Shown one piece after another: positions 55,465-64,000 of a stretch of 64,000 nt of DNA; within the stretch, counting starts at the first letter, position 1, and each line of letters opens with the position of its first letter. The notes beneath the pieces are model-generated. The model saw only the letters and a list, made by a program, of their open reading frames with translations. It was not told where the DNA came from and did not search any database. Origin of the DNA: Candidatus Accumulibacter propinquus (GTDB lineage: Bacteria; Pseudomonadota; Gammaproteobacteria; Burkholderiales; Rhodocyclaceae); the NCBI GenBank assembly GCA_016714935.1, contig JADKBU010000003.1, positions 241,856 through 305,855 on the forward strand, given 5' to 3'. A program made the position numbers and the translations under genes.

Positions 55465-56253
55465 ATGTTTTTTTCGAATCTGACAGAACTGACGATGGGC
55501 CAGGGATACCGCCGGTTCTTCAGGGTCGTGCCGGCGCTGAGTGATGCGTTGCGTTCCGAAAACTACCGCATCCGGCACGAGGTGTACTGCCGTGATCTGG
55601 GTTTCGAGCCGCTGCGCTCGGACAGTCTGGAAGCGGACGATTACGACGAACGGTCGATACACTGTCTGGTACAGTCGGTGTCGACGGGCGCCTACGTGGG
55701 CTGCGCGCGCCTGGTCCTGACCGATGCCGACACACCGCAGACCCCGCTGCCGGTGGAAGTCACCTGTGCAGCCACGCTTGACCGCTCGCTGGTCGAAGCG
55801 ATGGCACGCGACCGGTCGCAGATCGCAGAGATCTCGCGTCTGGCGGTGGTCGGCAACTACCGCCGCCGGCAAGGTGAGCAAGACCGGCCGATCTCGATTT
55901 CGGACGAGGATTTCGGCACTGAAACGAGGCCCCGCCAGCCCTATCTGGCCCTTGCCGTCTACCTTGGGATGATCTCGCTGGCTCGCCATTACGGCATCAG
56001 CACGCTGCTGGTACTGACCGAACCGCGGCTGGCCACGAACCTTGCACGACTCGGCGTGCGGTTCGAGCGGATCGGCGGCGAAGTACACCACCGCGGCGTG
56101 CGTTTTCCTTCACTGATGTCGGTAGACGAGGTCATCGGCGGCATGAACATCCTGGTGCGCGCGCTGTTCGAGATCATCTCGCGCGAGATCAAGGAAGGCA
56201 TCGATCTGGCTGGTCAGCACGCCGTACGGGCGAATCACTCACCACTTCCCTGA
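55465..56253 (+). CDS. PEP-CTERM/exosortase-system-associated acyltransferase
   Basis: This encodes 262 residues of the acyl-homoserine-lactone-synthase-like N-acyltransferase fold. Signatures: YRIRHEVYCRDLGFEP near the N-terminus, YVGCARLVL, AEISRLAV, and LYLGM-like AVYLGMISLARHYGI. TIGR03694-type members occur in genomes with exosortase/PEP-CTERM sorting, but their substrate is not known. The ATG at 55465 sits at the start of the conserved region with GGGGG upstream. No exosortase or PEP-CTERM protein is seen in this window. Confidence 0.85.
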   Translation: MFFSNLTELTMGQGYRRFFRVVPALSDALRSENYRIRHEVYCRDLGFEPLRSDSLEADDYDERSIHCLVQSVSTGAYVGCARLVLTDADTPQTPLPVEVTCAATLDRSLVEAMARDRSQIAEISRLAVVGNYRRRQGEQDRPISISDEDFGTETRPRQPYLALAVYLGMISLARHYGISTLLVLTEPRLATNLARLGVRFERIGGEVHHRGVRFPSLMSVDEVIGGMNILVRALFEIISREIKEGIDLAGQHAVRANHSPLP

Positions 56254-56330
56254 TCGGCTGCGAACGATGCCAGCGATTCCCCTCCTGTTCGCGGTCGAGA
56301 CGGCCGAAATCAGCACCGCAGGTCAGCACA

Positions 56331-58541
56331 ATGTATAGCCTGCCCGAGCCGATCCGTCACGCCATTGAGTCAGGACGCGCGCCATCGCCGCCGCAGATCC
56401 TGCTGCGGCTCCTGCAACTGGTAGACGATGACGGCACGACGATGACCGAACTGGCGCGGCTCGTCGAGCAGGATCCCGGTTTGTGCACCCGCGTCCTGAC
56501 CGCGGCGAACTCGTCGGCCATCCGCCGTGGCAAGCCGTTCCACAGTATCGAGGGCTGCCTGATGGCGCTCGGCACCCGTCTGGTTCGTTCGATTGCCACC
56601 TGCCTGTCGGTGCAGAGTCTTTTCGACGAAAGGAAGGCGACGCGGACGGTCGATCTCTCGGCGTTCTGGAGCCACTCGCTGCTGGTTGCCGAGTTGTCGC
56701 GAAGCCTCGCCACCGCAACCGGCTATCACCGGCCGGACGAAGCCTACCTGGCCGGCCTGCTGCACGATGTCGGGGAACTCCTGCTGCTCTCGGCACTCGG
56801 CGAGCCCTATCTGCAAGTCCTCGCCGTCTGCAGCGGCGAAGCCACACTGGCGGAGATGGAAACCGAGAATTTCGGTGTCCATCATGGCGAGGTCGGCACC
56901 TGGCTGGCCGATCAATGGCATCTCGATTCGCCGTTCGCCGACGGCATCCTCTTCCATCATCTGCCGGCAGAGCAGATCCTGACGGCCGCGCCGCTGCCGC
57001 AAGTGGTCTGGCTGGCGCACATGCTGGCCGGCGACAACGGCGTGCCGGAAGAACTGGTGCAAGTCGCCGGCCAGATGTTCGCCGATATCGACAAGGCGCG
57101 GCTGAGCACGCTGTGCGATCAGGCCGAGCAACGGATGTGCGTCATCGCCGACGCCATCGGCATAGCGGCTCAGGACCGGACGGCTGCTGGCGGTTCGGTC
57201 GGACTGCCGCGGGTGCGCGGCCTGCGGACGCACGCCGAAGCCGCCGCCGGCGGCCAACTCGCCGATATCCTCGGCAACAAGGCCTTGCTGCAGCCCCTGC
57301 AGCGCGACCTCTTCGAGCTCGATGACGCCACCGAACTGTTCCTCGCCCTGCGCGAGTCCTTACGCATCCTGTTCGAACTGAACCATGTCGCCTTCCTGCT
57401 CTGCGACCCGCTCGATGGCCGGCTGACCGGCAAGGATATTGGCGGACAACCGGCGATTTTTGCGCATGTGCAAGTCCTTCCCGAGGCACACCGCAGCCTG
57501 GCCGCCGTCGCCGCGCTGCGGAACGTCATCTGCTCGTCGTTCGACCGCGAGCCACGACCCGCCGACTCGCTGCTCGACCTGCAGTTTGCCCGGGCCTTTT
57601 CGAGCAAGGGCCTGTTGTGCATTCCGATGCTCGGCAACGGCAGCACGGTCGGCGTCATCGTCGCCGGGCTGAGTGCCGGCGAATACAGCCGCCTGGGCCG
57701 CCGCTTGCCCTGCCTGGTCAACTTTGGCCGGATGGCCGGCTTCAGCCTGGAGAACTGGCGCCAGACACAGCGTATCCGCGAGCAGACCGTCGAGGATGCT
57801 TCGGCGCGTTTCACGCGCCAGGCACGACGAATCGTCCACGAAGCGGGAAACCCGCTGACCATCATCAAGGGCTATCTCAGAATCCTCGACGGCAAACTGC
57901 CGCCGGAAACCGACGTTCGCCGCGAACTGACCGTGCTCGGCGAAGAAATCGAACGCGTCAGCACGATCGTCAGGCGGATGAGCGAGATCCCGCAGATCCT
58001 GGCCACCGAACCTGCGCTCGACATCGGCGACCTGCTCCGCGAGTTGCTGACGCTCTATCGCGAAACGCTGTTTGACGCAAAAGGCATTGCCGTCGAAACG
58101 GTCCTGCCGGGGCAGGCGATACCGATTGCCTGCGATCGCGACAGCATCAAGCAGATCCTCCTCAATCTCTTGAAGAACGCTTCCGAGGCGCTGTCCCGCG
58201 GGCAACGCATCAGGCTTTTGCTGAGCGACGATGTCGTGCACCAGGGGCGGCGCTTCGCCGAACTGAGGATCGAAGACAACGGGCCAGGCATGGGCGAAGC
58301 GGCGATCGACGCACTGCATCGTCCGGCCGCCGGGCGAATCGGCGGCGCACGCGGCATCGGCCTGTCGATCGTCGGCACGCTGACCAAGCGCCTGGGGATT
58401 CCGGTCACCTGCCGCAGCAAGCCGGGCCTGGGGACCATGATTTCGCTGCTGTTGCCCACCCCGACCGCGGCCGAGTCGCGGGCCAGCGACAGCAATACTC
58501 GCCATCAGACGATTTCGTCGCCGGACACCAGTCAGGAGTAA
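56331..58541 (+). CDS. HDOD-GAF-histidine kinase fusion
   Basis: This 736-residue protein has no membrane segments. An N-terminal HDOD domain (about residues 10-215; SPPQILLRLLQLVDDDGTT, LAGLLHDVGELLLL) is followed by a GAF-like region (about 320-480), a divergent dimerisation domain with the phospho-acceptor His503 in RRIVHEAGNPLTIIKGYL, and an ATPase domain with NLLKNASEAL, IEDNGPGMG and GIGLSI. HDOD proteins are signalling modules of unclear output. The partner is almost certainly the receiver protein encoded 2 bp downstream. The acceptor HEAGNP, where HE(I/L)RNP is usual, is distinctive. Confidence 0.88.
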   Translation: MYSLPEPIRHAIESGRAPSPPQILLRLLQLVDDDGTTMTELARLVEQDPGLCTRVLTAANSSAIRRGKPFHSIEGCLMALGTRLVRSIATCLSVQSLFDERKATRTVDLSAFWSHSLLVAELSRSLATATGYHRPDEAYLAGLLHDVGELLLLSALGEPYLQVLAVCSGEATLAEMETENFGVHHGEVGTWLADQWHLDSPFADGILFHHLPAEQILTAAPLPQVVWLAHMLAGDNGVPEELVQVAGQMFADIDKARLSTLCDQAEQRMCVIADAIGIAAQDRTAAGGSVGLPRVRGLRTHAEAAAGGQLADILGNKALLQPLQRDLFELDDATELFLALRESLRILFELNHVAFLLCDPLDGRLTGKDIGGQPAIFAHVQVLPEAHRSLAAVAALRNVICSSFDREPRPADSLLDLQFARAFSSKGLLCIPMLGNGSTVGVIVAGLSAGEYSRLGRRLPCLVNFGRMAGFSLENWRQTQRIREQTVEDASARFTRQARRIVHEAGNPLTIIKGYLRILDGKLPPETDVRRELTVLGEEIERVSTIVRRMSEIPQILATEPALDIGDLLRELLTLYRETLFDAKGIAVETVLPGQAIPIACDRDSIKQILLNLLKNASEALSRGQRIRLLLSDDVVHQGRRFAELRIEDNGPGMGEAAIDALHRPAAGRIGGARGIGLSIVGTLTKRLGIPVTCRSKPGLGTMISLLLPTPTAAESRASDSNTRHQTISSPDTSQE

Positions 58542-58543
58542 CG

Positions 58544-60742
58544 ATGAAGGCCATACCCCAGGTTGATTTTTCGCCGCACGTTCCCGACAGCCACAAGGAG
58601 AGCAGCAGCAACATCCTGATCGTCGACGACGAACAACGCATTCGGGCGACCTACCGGCAACTGCTATCCGCACCAGAGCGCAGCATCGAGGACTGCGGCA
58701 CCGGCAGTGAAGCCATGCGCCGACTGGAAGGCCGCGACATCGACGTGCTCATCCTCGATCTCAATCTGCCCGACATCAACGGGCTGGAAATCATGGAATG
58801 GATGCTGCGCCGGCATGTGCCGACGGCCGTCGTGGTCTTCAGTGGCGACGCATCCATCGACTCGGCCATTCGCGCGTTGCGCCACGGCGCCTTCGAGTTC
58901 ATCCGCAAGCATGGCGATCCTCAGGAACTGATCGACACCGTGGACCGCGTCCTCAGCCGCCGCCGCATGGAGCGGGAACACGCCATGATGACCATCCGGC
59001 TCGAACACTCCGAGCGACTGCACCGCTTTCTGGTCGAACAGTCTCCCGACATCATCTACACGCTCGACAAGAACGGCGTCTTCATTTTCGTGAACGGCCG
59101 CGTGCAGGCACTGCTCGGTTACTCCCGGGAAGAACTCCTCGGCAAGCACTATTCGCTGATCGTGCATCCGGATGATCAGGAACACGCCCGCTTTGCGTTC
59201 AACGAACGTCGCATCGGCGACCGGGCGAGCACCAACGTCGAAATCCGGCTGCAGACCAAGTCCAACGGCATCCGGCATTTCGAGAACCGCACCATCGTCA
59301 CCATCCTCAGTTCCCAGGGCATCTATGCCGCCCATGAAGGGCCGGCCGACCTGCACTTCATGGGCACCTCGGGCGTCGCGCGGGACATCACCGACCGCAA
59401 GAAGGCCGAGGAAACCATCGCCTTCCAGGCCTTTCACGATCTGCTCACCGGACTGCCCAACCGGACCCTGTTCAAGGATCGGCTGGGCGTGGCCCTGAAG
59501 CATGCGAAAAGAAAGAGAAAGCGGCTTGGGGTGATGTTCATCGACATCGACCGCTTCAAACTGGTCAATGACACCTACGGGCATCATGAAGGCGACGAGT
59601 TGCTCAAGAACTTCGCCCTGCGCGCGCGCGCGTGCCTGCGCTCGGGAGACACGCTGGCACGTCAGGGGGGCGATGAATTCACCGTCCTGCTGCCGGATCT
59701 GGGTAGCGGCGAAGATGCCGCGTTGATTGCGGCCAAAATGCTGACCGAACTGAAGCGGCCGTTCCAGATCGCCGGGCTGGATTTCTTCACCACGGTCAGC
59801 ATCGGCATCGCCCTGTACCCTGACAGCGGCGAAACGCCCGAAGTCCTGCTCCGCAATGCAGACATCGCGATGTACCAGATCAAGGGCCAGGGCAAGAACG
59901 GCTTTCTGCAGTACTCGCCGGAGATGCACAGCGGCCACAGCATGCGGATCACGCTCGAGAACGACCTGCGCCGTGCGCTGGAAAGCGGCGACCAGTTCGA
60001 GCTCCATTATCAACCGATAATCAGCTTCAGCCAGCAGCGGATCAGCGGCATGGAAGCGCTGATCCGCTGGCACCACCCGCGGCATGGCCTGCTGAGCCCG
60101 GACGCCTTCATTCCGCTGGCCGAGGAAACCGGCCTGATCGTACCGCTCGGAGAATGGGTGCTTGAAAATGCCCTGCGACAGATGGCGGTCTGGCGTGCCA
60201 GGGGCTTCACCAGCCTGCAACTGGCGGTCAACCTCTCACCGAAGGAATTCGAACGGCACGACCTGCCGGAAAGACTCCTCGGGCGTCTCAGCGCGCATGC
60301 CATCCCGGCAGAGGTTCTCGACATCGAGATTACCGAGCACCTGCTGATGAAAGACGCCGAAAAGAACATCAACATGCTCAAGCAGCTACGACACTGCGGT
60401 GTACGGGTGTCCATCGACGACTTCGGAACCCGCTACTCATCGCTCAACTACCTGCGCCGTTTCCCGATCAATAACATCAAGATCGACCAGTCCTTCGTTC
60501 GCGACCTCAACCCGAACAACCAAAGCTCGACCTCGATCATTCACGCCATCGCCTGCATTGCCTGCAGCTTTGGCCTGCGCATCATCGCCGAGGGCGTCGA
60601 AACCGAAACCCAGAGGCAATTGCTCAGCGAACTGGATTGTGACGACATGCAGGGCTTCCTGTTCAGCCAGCCATTGAGCGCTGCGCAATTCGATGAATTC
60701 CTCACCAACAGCGTCTTCCCGTCGCCCGTTCTTCGCCATTGA
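58544..60742 (+). CDS. REC-PAS-GGDEF-EAL c-di-GMP enzyme
   Basis: This encodes 732 residues. The receiver (phospho-acceptor in [12 protein letters not shown]) has RKHGD where the usual switch Lys-Pro is found. A PAS domain (about 155-285) is followed by GGDEF (active-site GGDEF at residues 375-379 with the inhibitory I-site RSGD five residues upstream) and EAL ([11 protein letters not shown] from about 502, [37 protein letters not shown]). Both catalytic domains have intact signatures, so it may both make and degrade c-di-GMP. GGAG 5 bases upstream couples it to the kinase gene. Confidence 0.94.
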   Translation: MKAIPQVDFSPHVPDSHKESSSNILIVDDEQRIRATYRQLLSAPERSIEDCGTGSEAMRRLEGRDIDVLILDLNLPDINGLEIMEWMLRRHVPTAVVVFSGDASIDSAIRALRHGAFEFIRKHGDPQELIDTVDRVLSRRRMEREHAMMTIRLEHSERLHRFLVEQSPDIIYTLDKNGVFIFVNGRVQALLGYSREELLGKHYSLIVHPDDQEHARFAFNERRIGDRASTNVEIRLQTKSNGIRHFENRTIVTILSSQGIYAAHEGPADLHFMGTSGVARDITDRKKAEETIAFQAFHDLLTGLPNRTLFKDRLGVALKHAKRKRKRLGVMFIDIDRFKLVNDTYGHHEGDELLKNFALRARACLRSGDTLARQGGDEFTVLLPDLGSGEDAALIAAKMLTELKRPFQIAGLDFFTTVSIGIALYPDSGETPEVLLRNADIAMYQIKGQGKNGFLQYSPEMHSGHSMRITLENDLRRALESGDQFELHYQPIISFSQQRISGMEALIRWHHPRHGLLSPDAFIPLAEETGLIVPLGEWVLENALRQMAVWRARGFTSLQLAVNLSPKEFERHDLPERLLGRLSAHAIPAEVLDIEITEHLLMKDAEKNINMLKQLRHCGVRVSIDDFGTRYSSLNYLRRFPINNIKIDQSFVRDLNPNNQSSTSIIHAIACIACSFGLRIIAEGVETETQRQLLSELDCDDMQGFLFSQPLSAAQFDEFLTNSVFPSPVLRH

Positions 60743-60758
60743 GAAAGCCCCCGCGCTG

Positions 60759-63116
<2,358 letters not shown>

Positions 63117-63130
63117 TGGGCGAGCCGCCG

Positions 63131-63148
63131 CGACCTGGTGCCAGGTCG
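63131..63148. repeat. Palindrome between convergent genes
   Basis: CGACCTGG (63131-63138) and CCAGGTCG (63141-63148) form a perfect 8-bp inverted repeat separated by two bases. A 2-base loop is too tight for a normal hairpin, so it may be a protein-binding site or form a slightly shorter stem. It lies 15 bases after the SEC-C gene stop. Confidence 0.35.
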
Positions 63149-63225
63149 GAGAAGACCCGATATGGTGCTCAACAGGCAAGGCGCCGAGCAGGCCGTCGAC
63201 TTGCCATGGGTGAGCAAGCGCGCGG

Positions 63226-64000
63226 CTAGAACCGGATGCTGTTACGAAAATTGGTATATAAATCGGCCGTCAACAACTTTCTGATGCTGCCGGGATCTTT
63301 CCACAGATTTCGCAGCCGGACGATGATCTGGCAGACCACGATTACAGCCCACCGGAGCGCACGATTCTCCAGATTGAGGCGCGCCAGATACGGTTGAACC
63401 CGCAGTCGATCCCAACCGTCAAGATCGATGCCCGTTGCCACGTTAAAACCGAGGCAGATCTGTGCGAGGACCAGATATTGCGCCAACTCGTCCCGGCAAC
63501 CAGCAGCACTAAAACGACTGTTGATGGCATGCCAGTCGATGCGCTCCCCATAGCTTTGACTGACCAGGACGAATTCAAACAATTGCCGCAACGACATCGA
63601 CGCAAGATGGTACCTGGTATCGACAAGATAGCTGTGAATGATGTTGTGCATGACGAAGTGAGTCGGCGAGGGCAACAAGCAGTCGCCGCCACGCCACCTG
63701 ACTGCCGTGGCATCCTGGAAGACTTCGTCACAGGAGAGCAGGTTTACGAACGACAGCAGGACCGGTTGCACATGCAGCTCAACCGCCACCGGCCAATCGG
63801 GGCTATAGATCGCCGGATAATGGTGGTGGGACAGAGCGTCTGGATGTTCAACGTCTGAAACGTCTTTTTTGGGATTCACCAGGCGATAGTCCACACTCGC
63901 CAGCCTGTCGAGAATATCGGGCAAGCGTGCAGCGGGAACCAGAACGTCAATATCGCTCACCATCCGTTTGCCGGAACTCGGGTAGAGTCTGCCGATCAAT
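63226..64000 (-). CDS. Nucleotidyltransferase-family protein (5' partial)
   Basis: The gene enters from the right edge and ends at 63226, leaving about 257 residues. Near the visible start it has SSGKRMVSDIDVLVPAARLP, with the D-x-D (DID) of the nucleotidyltransferase fold, then HYPAIYSP, a VELHVQP segment, HFVMHNIIHSYLVD, and a helical C-terminal part with a hydrophobic stretch (RWAVIVVCQIIVRL). This matches the uncharacterised NTP_transf_5 family (PF14907), which frequently lies in polysaccharide gene clusters. Codon use here is somewhat AT-richer than in neighbouring genes, hinting at a different origin. The function is not established. Confidence 0.72.
   Translation of the reverse strand, partial: LIGRLYPSSGKRMVSDIDVLVPAARLPDILDRLASVDYRLVNPKKDVSDVEHPDALSHHHYPAIYSPDWPVAVELHVQPVLLSFVNLLSCDEVFQDATAVRWRGGDCLLPSPTHFVMHNIIHSYLVDTRYHLASMSLRQLFEFVLVSQSYGERIDWHAINSRFSAAGCRDELAQYLVLAQICLGFNVATGIDLDGWDRLRVQPYLARLNLENRALRWAVIVVCQIIVRLRNLWKDPGSIRKLLTADLYTNFRNSIRF

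Overview
The window is GC-rich, gene-dense chromosomal DNA of a Gram-negative bacterium. It encodes outer-membrane barrels, many lipoboxes, a complete PNAG (poly-N-acetylglucosamine) exopolysaccharide operon, a beta-type Kdp operon, an exosortase-associated acyltransferase and many c-di-GMP proteins. This combination fits a floc- or biofilm-forming betaproteobacterium, most likely Rhodocyclales and possibly Accumulibacter-like. That placement is inferred from gene types; no rRNA or tRNA gene was seen that would fix it.

Layout. Positions 1-2400 hold a small c-type cytochrome, a secreted repeat protein, an OmpA-like lipoprotein and a MarC protein. Positions 2593-9320 carry a phospholipase-D type cardiolipin synthase followed by pgaABCD. 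Positions 9614-12471 are a SulP/STAS anion transporter whose stop overlaps the start of a bacterial ionotropic-glutamate-receptor-like channel. Positions 12600-20500 are an accessory stretch of small envelope proteins (glycine-zipper lipoprotein, 57-residue tandem repeat protein, collagen-like lipoprotein, tiny membrane proteins) around one ABCD-type ABC exporter. Positions 20918-29011 are a tightly overlapping kdp locus: an extra 30-residue membrane peptide, kdpF, kdpA, kdpB, kdpC, kdpD and kdpE. Positions 29065-30264 are a genomic scar built from pieces of at least four genes, including both-end-truncated IS1595-family transposase.

Positions 30280-38073 carry an Hsp70-family protein, two tandem GlxR-like dehydrogenases with a LEA-type lipoprotein, YjbQ, DUF924, ArfB and DUF1415. 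Positions 38289-43485 are a three-gene signalling operon with overlapping starts and stops: REC/HD-GYP phosphodiesterase, periplasmic phosphate-type binding protein, and hybrid histidine kinase with HPt. Then come aroG, rpmB-rpmG, a gamma-glutamyltransferase, potABCD and a zinc alcohol dehydrogenase. Positions 51998-55271 hold a DUF1302 outer-membrane protein, a LolD-like ATPase and a LolA-like protein. An exosortase-associated acyltransferase follows, then a second signalling cluster (HDOD/GAF/histidine kinase, REC/PAS/GGDEF/EAL, and a large repeat/zinc-ribbon/SEC-C protein). The window ends inside a nucleotidyltransferase-family gene.

How the parts may work together (inference): PNAG synthesis is activated by c-di-GMP in known systems, and the two signalling clusters make and degrade c-di-GMP, so the window may link nutrient sensing (K+, a phosphate-like ligand, possibly amino acids) to exopolysaccharide. 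The strongest candidates for undescribed biology are the SulP/receptor-channel pair with an unusual pore loop, the HD-GYP/binding protein/hybrid kinase operon, and the HDOD-kinase/GGDEF-EAL/SEC-C cluster.
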